A stretch of 10,764 bases of DNA from Candidatus Yonathbacteria bacterium RIFOXYC2_FULL_47_9 (GCA_001825115.1 MHUY01000006.1:1-10764), one strand, 5' to 3'. Numbered from the stretch's first letter, positions 1-7,683 are shown. The notes: a model not told the origin generated them from the letters alone. Made by a program: numbers and translations.

Positions 1-1191
1 CTCGCCCTTGAGCCCCTCGATAGCGAGGAGAGCATCCTCACTGCGAGCTGTTGCGCCTGTATCGCCCCTCAAGTGCTCCAGGAACTGCCCTACCCGCGTG
101 CGGGTGCGCGATACCACCCCTTTAATATACAAATAGTCCTCGCTCGACTCCGCATACCCAAGCTCGGTAAAAAGCTCCTGCGCAAGATTCTCACTCTCAC
201 GCGCGGATATCATCTTATCCTGCGATTCCACAGGAGCGTTCAAGCGGCGCTCTTCCATTTCGATCATACCCTCAAGGCGACCAATCTTGCGCGCAAGCTC
301 ATCACGTTCACGACGAATATTGCCGAGCTCACCACGCACACGCAAAAGCTCGTTACCTTCGGCACTTTCGGTGTGGCGCGCGCCACGAATAGCCTCAGCG
401 CGTTCAAGTTCTTCGGTTGTCTTATGGAGCTCGCCCTCAAGTGTCTCGCGCTCTGTTTTTTGTGCCTCGCGTGTGTGCTTCAAATACGCCTCTTCACGCT
501 TTAAGTATTCGTCATAAAGCCCCGTAAGCTCATCGCGTAAACTCCGCGCCTGCTCGACTTTCTCTACCTGCTTTTTCAAAAACTTGATATGCGGAGCGAT
601 CTCGCGACGAAGCGATTCACTCTGGCGCATATTCTCCTCGGTCTTCACGAGCTTCTTTTCACTCTCAGCGATGCGCCAATGATATACTTTGAGACCCAGC
701 GCATCCTCGATCATCGCACGACGATCCTTGGGCGATGAATTCAAAATACGATCCGCCTCACCCTGCGAAATAATATGGTGCCCCGACGCACCAATATGCA
801 CCGCAGCAAGAAGCTCGATGACATCCTTTAAACGTACCGCCGAACCATTCACAAAATACTCACTCGACGCATCGCGATGAATCTCGCGCGCAATAGCGAC
901 CTCGTCAAAATCTATCGGAAAGGTGCGGTCACGGTTGTCAAAAATAATCGTCACCTTGGCGCGATTCTGACGTTCGGCAGACTTTGAGCCGTTAAAGATG
1001 AGGTCCTCGGTGCGCTTGCCACGCATGCTCTTGAGCGACTGCTCACCAAGCACGAAACGGAGTGCCTCGGCGACGTTGGACTTACCCGAGCCGTTCGGCC
1101 CCACAATAGCCGACACCTGTGCCCCAAACTCAAAAACGCTCTTACGAGCGAACGATTTGAACCCTGAAATTTCGAGACTTTTTACGCGCAT
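1..1191 (-). CDS. smc: Chromosome segregation ATPase SMC, N-terminal part (cut by left edge)
   Basis: SMC is the ATPase core of bacterial condensin. It dimerises, embraces DNA and helps organise and segregate the chromosome. The frame is open from the ATG at 1191 to the left edge, giving 397 codons and no stop, so the hinge and C-terminal ATPase half lie outside. The N-terminus MRVKSLEISGFKSF is the standard SMC opening. Walker A (GPNGSGKSN) is at residues 31-39. The Q-loop region (HIISQGEADRIL) is at about 139-150 and is followed by the family pattern PKDRRAMIEDALGL. From about residue 172 the sequence is a charged coiled coil rich in Glu, Arg, Lys and Leu. No Shine-Dalgarno precedes the ATG; a TAAACT box lies 11 bases upstream but has no convincing -35. 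rnc is the upstream neighbour, an rnc-smc order also found in many other bacteria. The identification is firm. Confidence 0.96.
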   Translation of the reverse strand, partial: MRVKSLEISGFKSFARKSVFEFGAQVSAIVGPNGSGKSNVAEALRFVLGEQSLKSMRGKRTEDLIFNGSKSAERQNRAKVTIIFDNRDRTFPIDFDEVAIAREIHRDASSEYFVNGSAVRLKDVIELLAAVHIGASGHHIISQGEADRILNSSPKDRRAMIEDALGLKVYHWRIAESEKKLVKTEENMRQSESLRREIAPHIKFLKKQVEKVEQARSLRDELTGLYDEYLKREEAYLKHTREAQKTERETLEGELHKTTEELERAEAIRGARHTESAEGNELLRVRGELGNIRRERDELARKIGRLEGMIEMEERRLNAPVESQDKMISARESENLAQELFTELGYAESSEDYLYIKGVVSRTRTRVGQFLEHLRGDTGATARSEDALLAIEGLKGE

Positions 1192-1221
1192 TATTTAATA
1201 TCAGTTTAGCACAGAGAGCAA

Positions 1222-1252
1222 AACGACGCGACACTAAAAGTGTCGCGTCGTT
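1222..1252 (-). terminator. Hairpin between rnc and smc, probable terminator or attenuator
   Basis: This is a perfect inverted repeat with arms 1222-1235 and 1239-1252 (14 bp) and a 3-base loop; the core arm is AACGACGCGACAC. Read on the minus strand, the stem runs into four T (two of them in the stem) before GC, so the U-tract is short. It lies 27 bp after the rnc stop and 30 bp before the smc start. It should therefore end or reduce transcription coming from nusB-rnc. It could instead be an RNase III-type processing stem. Confidence 0.75.
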
Positions 1253-1279
1253 CTTATATATTAAATTCTGTATTCGGCC

Positions 1280-1978
1280 CTATTTCCCCCACTTCTTCAC
1301 CTTGAGACCCTCTGCAGCAGCATGCTGCTCCGCCTCTTGCTTTGACTTGCCAGCACCTTCTGCTACGAATTCATCCTCAAGGTATACGCCAACAACAAAC
1401 TCTTTGTCGTGGTCGGGTCCGAGCTCCCGCATCACCTTATACACAGGAGTAATACCCACATGATCCTGCGCTTCCTCTTGAAAGAAACTCTTTGCGTCGC
1501 GCCACAATTCTTTTTTCACAATTTCTTCGGTCTTGCCGAGAAGATGCGACTTGAGAAACATATCTGCGGTAAGGAATCCCTGGTCGAGATAGATAGCACC
1601 CACAAGCGCTTCAAAGGCGTTTGCAAGAATGATCTGACGCGCTTTGGTACCCTTGTCCTTGGCTTCACCTTTTGAAAGGAGGAGGTATTGCTCCATCCCC
1701 ATATCGATAGCAAGGTCGCCGAGTGTAACGGCATTCACGAGCGCTGCGCGATAACTCGTAAGGTCACCTTCTGTTGCGTGAGGGTATTTTTTATACAAAA
1801 AATCAGTGACTGAAAGCTCTACAACTGCATCACCAAGAAACTCAAGACGCTCGTTCTGCGCAAGCCCCTTCTCGCGGGTCTCGTTGATGTACGAGCGATG
1901 CGTAAAAGCCTCGCGCAAGATTGACTTGTCGCGAAAGGTTACGCCAATCTTTTCTTCAAATGTTGCAAACTTTTCCAT
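1280..1978 (-). CDS. rnc: Ribonuclease III
   Basis: This endonuclease cuts double-stranded RNA and in bacteria separates 16S and 23S precursors and processes structured mRNAs. The protein is 232 residues, a normal length. The catalytic domain holds the signature NERLEFLGDAV at 42-52, with acidic residues E43, E46 and D50, and the second motif ANAFEALVGAIYLD at about 119-132 with E123. Asn120 stands where E. coli has Asp114, a substitution I believe is common in the family. A double-stranded-RNA-binding domain follows at about 160-229, ending in the typical GKSKQEAEQHAAAEGLK helix. It starts 16 bp after the nusB stop, so the two are almost certainly co-transcribed, although no Shine-Dalgarno precedes the ATG. 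A strong hairpin follows before smc. Confidence 0.97.
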   Translation of the reverse strand: MEKFATFEEKIGVTFRDKSILREAFTHRSYINETREKGLAQNERLEFLGDAVVELSVTDFLYKKYPHATEGDLTSYRAALVNAVTLGDLAIDMGMEQYLLLSKGEAKDKGTKARQIILANAFEALVGAIYLDQGFLTADMFLKSHLLGKTEEIVKKELWRDAKSFFQEEAQDHVGITPVYKVMRELGPDHDKEFVVGVYLEDEFVAEGAGKSKQEAEQHAAAEGLKVKKWGK

Positions 1979-1994
1979 ACAAAATAACCGTTGT

Positions 1995-2903
1995 TTATTT
2001 CTTCAAAAGAATATCTACCGCTTTCGTAATAACAGGAATCATATCGTCATAAAGATTAAGATCAAGTATCTCCGCAAGTTTCCACCAGCGCGCATCATCG
2101 AGTCCGCCGCCCACCTTCTTGAGGGTAATTTCCTGGTATGGCGCCTCGGCAAGAAAGTACTTTACTTTTTTCAAGAGCTTACCCTTCTCTGGGTGCGAAG
2201 CAACGTATTCATTTTCGCCAAGAAGATCGCTCGGCGTGACCGGGAGTCCAATCTCCTCATTCACAATACGGGTGATAGCTGCTCTATCATCCTCACCCTC
2301 CACATAGTGACCCTTTGAAAGGGTCCAGTGGCCAAAAATGTCGTGTACGAGGCCAAGGTAAATATCCCCACCATCTCGCGCATACACCACGGCACCACCA
2401 AGCTTGTCGACGGGGAGCGTCTTTGGATCTACCGGCTCTGCCTTTGATTTCTTTTTGCTGGTTTCTTCTTTGCCTGGCTCACCAAGCTCCTTGTACACGG
2501 CACCAAGTACACCGTTTACAAATTTACCTGAAGTCTCACCACCAAAGGACTTGGCAAGCTCGATTGCTTCGTTGATAGCTACCTTTGCCGGAACCTGCGT
2601 GCGGTCTTCAAAGAGGAGCTCATAGAGACCCATACGGAGAATGTTTCTGTCTACCAGCGCAATCTTTTCAATTGGCCAATCCGGCGCCGCCTTTTCGATT
2701 ATATCATCAAGCTTTGTACGCTTTTCAAGGATGCCTAAGAGAAGCTTACGCATAAATGAAATATCGTTGACGCCCGGAGCGAACTCCTCCGCGTTGCGCG
2801 CAAGTGACTCCTCAATCTCGAGATCGGTCAATTTCCCTTCACGGAAATCCCACTCGTAAAGGGTCTGCATAACGATACTTCTTGAAAGGTGCCTATTTGC
2901 CAT
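1995..2903 (-). CDS. nusB: NusB antitermination factor fused to a C-terminal Nudix domain
   Basis: The protein is 302 residues, about twice the usual NusB length. Residues 1-142 are a complete NusB: RHLSRSIVMQTLYEWDF near the start, then LVDRNILRMGLYELLF at 83-98 and AINEAIELAKSFGGETSGKF at 109-128. NusB pairs with NusE (S10) on boxA RNA during rRNA transcription. A charged linker (about 143-163, with a KKKSK run) leads to a Nudix hydrolase domain at about 165-302. Its Nudix box spans G198 to L220: G, five residues, E204, seven residues, R212, then E216, E217 and G219. The Glu expected after Arg is Ile213. The layout (a WTLSKGH stretch, then a YFLAEAP strand, then a DARWWKLAEIL helix) resembles diadenosine-tetraphosphate-type Nudix enzymes, but the substrate cannot be told. 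It reads as one uninterrupted frame and leads an operon with rnc. Confidence 0.93.
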   Translation of the reverse strand: MANRHLSRSIVMQTLYEWDFREGKLTDLEIEESLARNAEEFAPGVNDISFMRKLLLGILEKRTKLDDIIEKAAPDWPIEKIALVDRNILRMGLYELLFEDRTQVPAKVAINEAIELAKSFGGETSGKFVNGVLGAVYKELGEPGKEETSKKKSKAEPVDPKTLPVDKLGGAVVYARDGGDIYLGLVHDIFGHWTLSKGHYVEGEDDRAAITRIVNEEIGLPVTPSDLLGENEYVASHPEKGKLLKKVKYFLAEAPYQEITLKKVGGGLDDARWWKLAEILDLNLYDDMIPVITKAVDILLKK

Positions 2904-2913
2904 AGATAGTGAT

Positions 2914-2919
2914 AGTTTA
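2914..2919 (-). promoter_or_regulatory. Possible -10 box of nusB-rnc
   Basis: TAAACT on the minus strand lies 10 bases before the nusB ATG, close to the spacing at the other promoters here. No good -35 is seen at 17 bases. It sits just after the rpmF terminator, where a new promoter would be needed. Confidence 0.3.
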
Positions 2920-2946
2920 AAAAATGTACATTTACCAAGGATGTGA

Positions 2947-2980
2947 ACAAAAAGAGGCCTGCCCGTGAGGGTGCCTCTTT
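2947..2980 (-). terminator. Intrinsic terminator of rpmF
   Basis: The arms AAAGAGGC and GCCTCTTT (2973-2980 and 2951-2958) are reinforced by a CCC/GGG pair inside. On the minus strand they are followed by a T run ending in TTTTTG. The first arm overlaps the rpmF stop codon at 2979-2981, a compact arrangement. Confidence 0.82.
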
Positions 2981-3206
2981 ACTTTGCCGCTTTTCCTTTT
3001 GTTGCCAAACGTTTCTCGGTCTTGGCGATCGTTTTGACCAAACTCAAGACAGGCTTTCCGCGATAGGTGCCACAATTTGTGCATGCCTGATGGCGGAGGT
3101 GAAGCTCTGAACACTTGACGCACTTTGAAAGGCGCGCCCCCTCGAGTGCGTGGTGCGAACGGCGATTTGCCGTATGCGCGCGTGTATGTCTCATTCGTAC
3201 TACCAT
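2979..3206 (-). CDS. rpmF: 50S ribosomal protein L32
   Basis: This is a small structural protein of the large ribosomal subunit. The 75-residue product starts MVVRMRHTRAHTANRRSHHA, the basic Arg/His-rich N-terminal tail of L32. It has an intact zinc ribbon with C29, C32, C42 and C45 (CVKC, then CTNC), followed by GTYRGKPVL, the family pattern after the ribbon. A Lys-rich tail ends the protein. An internal ATG at codon 5 is an alternative start. The first ATG is preferred because a good promoter places its -10 nine bases before it. The gene has its own promoter and a terminator overlapping its stop, so it is probably a single-gene unit upstream of nusB. Confidence 0.93.
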   Translation of the reverse strand: MVVRMRHTRAHTANRRSHHALEGARLSKCVKCSELHLRHQACTNCGTYRGKPVLSLVKTIAKTEKRLATKGKAAK

Positions 3207-3215
3207 AGTTTTTCT

Positions 3216-3244
3216 AGCATAACAGAAGGGCTAGAAAAAATCAA
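3216..3244 (-). promoter_or_regulatory. Promoter of rpmF
   Basis: On the minus strand TTGATT (3239-3244) is separated by 17 bases from TATGCT (3216-3221). The -10 ends nine bases before the rpmF ATG, so transcription should start at or within a base or two of the start codon. Confidence 0.75.
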
Positions 3245-3272
3245 GTCCTTTCCCTGAAAGGGTGAAATAGGC

Positions 3273-3304
3273 AAAATAAAAGCGCCGGGGTAAGCCGACG
3301 CTTT
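3273..3304 (-). terminator. Intrinsic terminator of the 3310-3654 unit
   Basis: On the minus strand, AAAGCGTCGG (3295-3304) pairs with CCGGCGCTTT (3279-3288). This gives a 10-bp stem with one G-U pair and a 6-base loop, followed by TATTTT. It begins five bases after the TGA at 3310-3312. Confidence 0.85.
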
Positions 3305-3309
3305 GGAAA

Positions 3310-3654
3310 TCAGGGGTGCCGAGGGCACTCCTTCAGAAAGTTCTTGAGACAGGTAGCTTTTACATGTCCCGTAACGTTTCCAATGACAAAGTAAACGAGA
3401 CCTTTTTGCGCCTGGGTAAGCTTTTCTTCAAGCTTTTCTCTGGTAAAGCGTTGGGGTCCCCTTTGTAAGTTTTTGTCCTCAGACATAAAGCGAACAAGGA
3501 ACGAATTCGAGTACTCTGTTTCTATTACCACCATGATGGCGTGTTTGGGGTCCAAAAAATATCTAGACCCCGAAGGTACTTTCCCGGTGCTATCTCTTCT
3601 GGACAACCGTCTTGAATTCCTCGTTATATACCGAGGTGTTGCACGACTTTGCAT
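3310..3654 (-). CDS. Hypothetical protein, 114 residues (could instead be a structured RNA)
   Basis: I do not recognise this protein. The frame fills the space between a strong promoter (3707-3735) and an intrinsic terminator (3279-3304), which argues for a real transcript. The product is basic. The N-terminal third is rich in Arg and Ser (for example RNSRRLSRRDS). The C-terminal half looks more protein-like, with a charged helix (REKLEEKLTQAQKG) and then a hydrophobic strand (LVYFVIGNV). GGGG lies seven bases before the ATG as a weak Shine-Dalgarno. Codon use differs from the neighbours: 7 of 13 Arg codons are AGA or AGG and 3 are CGG, where neighbours mostly use CGC and CGT. This could mean horizontal transfer, a young gene, or that the transcript is not coding. 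Short hairpins lie inside it at 3547-3571 and 3619-3636. Internal ATGs at codons 41 and 56 are other possible starts. Confidence 0.45.
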   Translation of the reverse strand: MQSRATPRYITRNSRRLSRRDSTGKVPSGSRYFLDPKHAIMVVIETEYSNSFLVRFMSEDKNLQRGPQRFTREKLEEKLTQAQKGLVYFVIGNVTGHVKATCLKNFLKECPRHP

Positions 3655-3706
3655 TATTTAGCCCCTTTGCTTAAGGATGATTAAAAAGTACAAAATTACT
3701 AATACT

Positions 3707-3735
3707 ATTATACCAAAAATAGTCACAAAAGTAAA
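3707..3735 (-). promoter_or_regulatory. Strong extended -10 promoter of the 3310-3654 unit
   Basis: On the minus strand TTTACT (3730-3735) is followed after 17 bases by a perfect TATAAT (3707-3712), which is preceded by TGG, an extended -10. The predicted transcription start near 3700 gives a leader of about 45 bases, unlike the leaderless pattern of the neighbours. The promoter lies 14 bp past the rnhB stop. Confidence 0.8.
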
Positions 3736-3749
3736 GGGTTCACGCAGCA

Positions 3750-4364
3750 CTATTCCCTTATTAAACGTTTCAAAAAACTCTTGCGATGATGAGTGGTCAG
3801 CCCATGTTTTTCGAGCGCTTCGTAATGCGCCTTCGTGCCATACCCTTTATGTTGCTCAAAACCGTACGCCGGGTGTTTTTTTGAAAGAGCAACCATACGC
3901 TTGTCACGAGCAACCTTTGCAACGATGCTCGCCAGTGCGATAGCGAGCTCTTTTTCGTCACCCTTAATAATCGTTTCTTGGCTCTTGTAGTGCGCTGGCG
4001 CACGCAGTCCCCCATCAAGAAGCACGCAGGTATGTTCTACTTCGTGTTCGATTACCCCTAGCGCTTGCGACAAAGCTTGTCGTATCGAGGGCGCAATACC
4101 GTCCTTATCGATTGCCCCTGGCGCAACAAACGCAACCGTGGTCGCCAAAAATCCTGCCTCCTCAGCCTTTTCTATACGCAAAACCCACTCCTCGCGCGCC
4201 TTTGCTGAGAGTTTTTTTGAGTCCTTTATGACAGGAAAGAGCTTCGCGACACGCGTCCTGTGCTGGGCATAAATGCACACCGCTCCCACCGCAACCGGCC
4301 CCGCTAAAGGCCCCCGCCCCACCTCATCGATGCCAATCAGGTATTTATACCCACTCTTTTTCAT
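3750..4364 (-). CDS. rnhB: Ribonuclease HII
   Basis: This enzyme removes ribonucleotides embedded in DNA and RNA primers by cutting the RNA strand of RNA/DNA hybrids. At 204 residues it has normal length. The N-terminal motif GIDEVGRGPLAGPV (11-24) holds catalytic D13 and E14 and the GRG loop that senses the ribose 2'-OH. DSKKLS follows at 48-53. The third carboxylate is D117 in LLDGG, and the fourth is D154 in ASIVAKVARD (145-154). The C-terminal signature GYGTKAHYEALEKHG with Tyr181 is present, followed by HHRKSF. All expected catalytic residues are visible, so it should be active. The gene diverges from dnaE. No clear terminator separates it from the small unit downstream. Confidence 0.96.
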   Translation of the reverse strand: MKKSGYKYLIGIDEVGRGPLAGPVAVGAVCIYAQHRTRVAKLFPVIKDSKKLSAKAREEWVLRIEKAEEAGFLATTVAFVAPGAIDKDGIAPSIRQALSQALGVIEHEVEHTCVLLDGGLRAPAHYKSQETIIKGDEKELAIALASIVAKVARDKRMVALSKKHPAYGFEQHKGYGTKAHYEALEKHGLTTHHRKSFLKRLIRE

Positions 4365-4372
4365 ATATCGCT

Positions 4373-4381
4373 ATCATAGCA
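4373..4381 (-). promoter_or_regulatory. Extended -10 promoter of rnhB
   Basis: TGCTATGAT on the minus strand is an extended -10 element. The hexamer TATGAT ends eight bases before the rnhB ATG, and no strong -35 is seen. It shares the 74-bp divergent region with the dnaE promoter, so the two genes could influence each other's transcription. Confidence 0.6.
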
Positions 4382-4402
4382 AATCCACGTCAAAATGAAT
4401 TT

Positions 4403-4430
4403 TTGGGCAGGTGCAACTATCTGTTATACT
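4403..4430 (+). promoter_or_regulatory. Promoter of dnaE
   Basis: TTGGGC (4403-4408) is followed after 16 bases by TATACT (4425-4430). The -10 ends eight bases before the ATG at 4439, which predicts a leaderless transcript. No Shine-Dalgarno is present. Confidence 0.65.
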
Positions 4431-4438
4431 GACCTCAT

Positions 4439-7400
4439 ATGGCGACCGAAGATCCTCAATTCATCCACCTCCACACACACTCGCACTACTCTCTCCTGGA
4501 CGGCCTTTCCAAGGTCGACGAGATGGTGAAGCTTGCAAAGTCGTACGGCATGAACGCCATCGGCCTCACCGACCATGGCAACATGTATGGCGCGATTGAG
4601 TTCTATAAAAAATGTAAAGGTGCAGGTATCAACCCTATCATTGGTGTCGAGGCGTATGTGACTCCGGGGTCGCGACACGACAAACGCCCTGGTATCGACA
4701 CCACGCGTTACCACCTCACCCTCCTCGCAAAGAATGCTACCGGGTACAAAAATCTCGTGCGCCTCGTCACCCTATCTCAGCTTGAGGGGTACTACTACAA
4801 GCCACGCATGGACAAAGAGATTCTTCGTGCCCACAGCGAAGGCATCATCGCCCTCTCGGGATGTTTTGGTGGTGAGCTCTCACGCGCCCTCAGGAATCGC
4901 GATATGGAAGAAGCGGAAAAAGTCGCCCGTGAACACCAAGACATCTTTGGTAAGGAGAATTACTACCTTGAGATTATGCATCACCCTGGTGTGCCCGGTA
5001 TCGAGGAGGTGCGCGCGGGTATCATCGCTCTTGGTAAAAAACTCGACATTCCGCTCGTCGCAACACAAGACTCGCACTATCTACATCACGAGGACCAACG
5101 CGCCCACGAGACCCTCCTCGCTATTCAAACCAACGGCGACCTGAACGACGAAAATCGCTTCTCCATGGAAGCCGACGATTTTTCGTTCATCAACACCGAG
5201 ACCGCACTCGAATATTTCAAGGACACCCCTGAAGCAGTATGGAACACGCAAAAAATTGCTGATCGTTGCAATATTGAACTCACGCTCGGGACATGGGTAT
5301 TCCCTAATTTGAAAATTCCTGAAGGGACCACCTACGACAGCGAACTTCGTCGGCTCGTATATGAAGGTATCTCCACTCGTGGGCTTGATAAAAACGATCA
5401 GACTGTCATTGACCGTGTTGAATATGAACTCAAAGTTATTCACGACAAAGGGTACTCGCCATATTTTCTCGTGGTGGGAGACCTTCTCCGCTTTGCTCGT
5501 GAAAGCGGTATTTTGACCACCGTCCGCGGATCGGTCGCAGGATCGATCACAACCTACCTTCTCCACATCACCCACGTGAACCCTCTTGAATACAAGCTTC
5601 CTTTTGAGCGTTTCCTTAACCCCGAGCGTCCAAGTGCCCCCGATATCGATATGGACTACGCCGATACCCGTCGCGAAGAAGTGATCAACTACGCCAAAGA
5701 AAAATATGGCTCTGACCATGTCGCGCAGATCGGCACCTTTGGTACAATGATGGCCCGCGGTGCGGTGCGTGATGTTGCCCGTGCGCTCGGGCACCCCTAC
5801 GGTATCGGCGACAGAATTTCGCGCCTTATTCCCGAGGGGTCCCAGGGCTTTCCTATGACTATCGATATGGCGCTCAAAGTAGAGCCTGAGCTTGCCGACC
5901 TATACAAGAACGATCCAACGACCAAAGAGATCATCGATCTCGCAAAAAAACTTGAGGGTTGTGTGCGACATATTTCCGTGCATGCCGCAGGGGTGGTCAT
6001 TGCCCCTACCCCACTTTATGAATTCACGCCAACCCAACTCGACCCCAAGGGTGGTAAGATTATTTCTCAATACGATATGCATGCGGTTGAGGACGCAGGT
6101 CTCCTTAAGTTCGACTTTCTCGGTATTCGCAATCTCTCTATTCTGGGCGATGCAATACGTTTGGTTGCCGAGCGTAAAGGTATCAAAATAAATATTGAAC
6201 AAATCCCTGTCGATGATCTTCGCACCTTTGAAATGCTCGCGCGTGGCGAAACAATGGGGCTCTTTCAATTGAACGGTGCAGGTATGACGCGCTACTTAAA
6301 AGAACTCAAACCTTCGACAATTCACGACATCAACGCTATGGTGGCTCTTTACCGCCCAGGCCCGATGGAATGTATCCCCGACTATATTGCCCGCAAACAC
6401 AGACCCTCTCTCGTGACCTACCTCGATCCGCGCATGAAAGACATTCTCGCGATGTCGTATGGCGTTATCACCTACCAGGACGACGTTATGATGATCGCGA
6501 TTCACCTCGCGGGCTATTCATGGCTCGATGCGGACAAGCTCCGCAAGGCAATGGGTAAAAAAATTCCTGCTGAAATGCAGGCGCAAAAAATAAAACTCCT
6601 CGAGGGTTTTGTGGCGGGCGGACTTACCCAGAAAAAGGCAGATGAGCTCTGGGCGCTCATCGAGCCGTTTGCCGCGTACGGATTCAACAAGGCGCACGCC
6701 GCAAGCTATGGCCGTCTCGCATACCAAACCGCCTACATGAAGGCGAACTATCCGACCGAGTATATGACGGCGATCCTCACCGCTGAGTCAGGTGATACGG
6801 AAAAGATCTACGAAATCATCACCGAGTCCAAGCGCATGGGTATCCCTATTTTACCCCCCGACATCAATGAAAGTTTTGGTGGGTTTACGATTGTTGACAG
6901 AGACGGTCATCAAGAGATTCGCTTCGGCCTCTACACCGTCAAGAACCTTGGGACCGATATCTCTGATGCGATGATTGCCGAACGCGAGGAGAACGGCAAG
7001 TATAAATCATTCGCTGATTTTCTTGAACGTATTCGTCACAAGAATTTGAATAAGAAATCGCTTGAGTCTCTCATTAAATGTGGCGCGATGGATGGCCTTG
7101 GGGAACGCGGCCAAATGCTTGCCAACATGGAAGAGTCACTCGAGTACAACAAGGCGCAAAACAACGAGATGTCTGGACAAGCATCGCTCTTTAGCGCCAT
7201 GTCTGATACTTCGAGTGTACCAACGCTCCGCCTCAAACCTGCCACAAAAGCGGCAAAGCGTGACTGCCTCATTTGGGAAAAGGAACTCCTTGGACTCTAT
7301 GTCTCGGGACACCCACTCGATGAACACAAGGATAAACTGGCTACTATAGGAACCACGATTGAGAATGTAAAAACACTCCGTGAAGGAGCTATGGCCATCG

Positions 7401-7633
7401 CTGGCGGCATCGTCTCTGATATCCGCACAATCGTAACCAAAAAAGGTGACAAAATGGCATTTGTAAAATTGACGGACATGACCGACACACTTGAGCTCGT
7501 CCTCTTTCCCGAAGCACTCTTTACCAATAAAGAATTCTTTGAGGCTACCGAGCGTTGCATCAAGGTCAAAGGCAAGATATCCGACCGCAATGGAGAGAAA
7601 TCTCTTATCGTCGAACGAGTGAAGGAGTTATAA
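4439..7633 (+). CDS. dnaE: DNA polymerase III subunit alpha (DnaE type)
   Basis: This is the replicative C-family polymerase. At 1064 residues it is slightly shorter than the E. coli enzyme. The N-terminal PHP domain (about 8-230) keeps its metal-binding pattern: HLHTHSHYSLLDG at 10-22, TDHG at 44-47, E71, H92, H181-H182 and the QDSH at 210-213. PHP exonuclease activity is therefore possible, as known for some family members. The palm carries RGSVAGS at 363-369, catalytic D402 and D404 in PDIDMD, and D559 in KFDFLG. The fingers contain YRPGPMECIPDYI at 638-650. The helix-hairpin-helix region follows YGFNKAHAASY (747-757). An OB-fold domain occupies about 985-1060. The start is fixed by the promoter eight bases upstream and by the immediate PHP start. 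It is transcribed alone, and a hairpin follows eight bases after the stop. Confidence 0.98.
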   Translation: MATEDPQFIHLHTHSHYSLLDGLSKVDEMVKLAKSYGMNAIGLTDHGNMYGAIEFYKKCKGAGINPIIGVEAYVTPGSRHDKRPGIDTTRYHLTLLAKNATGYKNLVRLVTLSQLEGYYYKPRMDKEILRAHSEGIIALSGCFGGELSRALRNRDMEEAEKVAREHQDIFGKENYYLEIMHHPGVPGIEEVRAGIIALGKKLDIPLVATQDSHYLHHEDQRAHETLLAIQTNGDLNDENRFSMEADDFSFINTETALEYFKDTPEAVWNTQKIADRCNIELTLGTWVFPNLKIPEGTTYDSELRRLVYEGISTRGLDKNDQTVIDRVEYELKVIHDKGYSPYFLVVGDLLRFARESGILTTVRGSVAGSITTYLLHITHVNPLEYKLPFERFLNPERPSAPDIDMDYADTRREEVINYAKEKYGSDHVAQIGTFGTMMARGAVRDVARALGHPYGIGDRISRLIPEGSQGFPMTIDMALKVEPELADLYKNDPTTKEIIDLAKKLEGCVRHISVHAAGVVIAPTPLYEFTPTQLDPKGGKIISQYDMHAVEDAGLLKFDFLGIRNLSILGDAIRLVAERKGIKINIEQIPVDDLRTFEMLARGETMGLFQLNGAGMTRYLKELKPSTIHDINAMVALYRPGPMECIPDYIARKHRPSLVTYLDPRMKDILAMSYGVITYQDDVMMIAIHLAGYSWLDADKLRKAMGKKIPAEMQAQKIKLLEGFVAGGLTQKKADELWALIEPFAAYGFNKAHAASYGRLAYQTAYMKANYPTEYMTAILTAESGDTEKIYEIITESKRMGIPILPPDINESFGGFTIVDRDGHQEIRFGLYTVKNLGTDISDAMIAEREENGKYKSFADFLERIRHKNLNKKSLESLIKCGAMDGLGERGQMLANMEESLEYNKAQNNEMSGQASLFSAMSDTSSVPTLRLKPATKAAKRDCLIWEKELLGLYVSGHPLDEHKDKLATIGTTIENVKTLREGAMAIAGGIVSDIRTIVTKKGDKMAFVKLTDMTDTLELVLFPEALFTNKEFFEATERCIKVKGKISDRNGEKSLIVERVKEL

Positions 7634-7665
7634 AAAGAAAGAACGGCATCGTAAGAATGCCGTTC
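7632..7665. terminator. Hairpin terminator between dnaE and the 44-residue gene, probably bidirectional
   Basis: GAACGGCAT (7641-7649) pairs perfectly with ATGCCGTTC (7657-7665) around a 7-base loop. On the plus strand, after dnaE, the tail CGAAATATTTT is only moderately U-rich. On the minus strand the tail TTTCTTTTT is better, which fits termination of the small minus-strand gene ending at 7684. The arms match those of the thrS terminator. Confidence 0.75.
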
Positions 7666-7683
7666 GAAATATTTTGAGAAACA

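Noticed and set aside
119..120. RNase III Asn120 at the expected catalytic Asp as evidence of an inactive enzyme (residue 120 of the 1280-1978 gene)
   Set aside because: As far as I know Asn at this site is common among bacterial RNase III proteins. The other acidic residues are intact.
73..504. 143-codon plus-strand frame
   Set aside because: It lies antisense to the smc coding region, which has Walker A and Q-loop motifs on the other strand. The composition is that of a shadow frame.
3310..3654. tmRNA, RNase P RNA or SRP RNA in the bracketed unit
   Set aside because: I saw no GGTTCRA tRNA-like 3' end, no GAGGAAAGTCC-type P4 region and no GGAAGGAAGCAG-type SRP loop. A covariance search would be needed to exclude divergent forms.
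5081..5794. 237-codon minus-strand frame
   Set aside because: It is entirely antisense to the palm and PHP-adjacent part of dnaE, with no recognisable motif.
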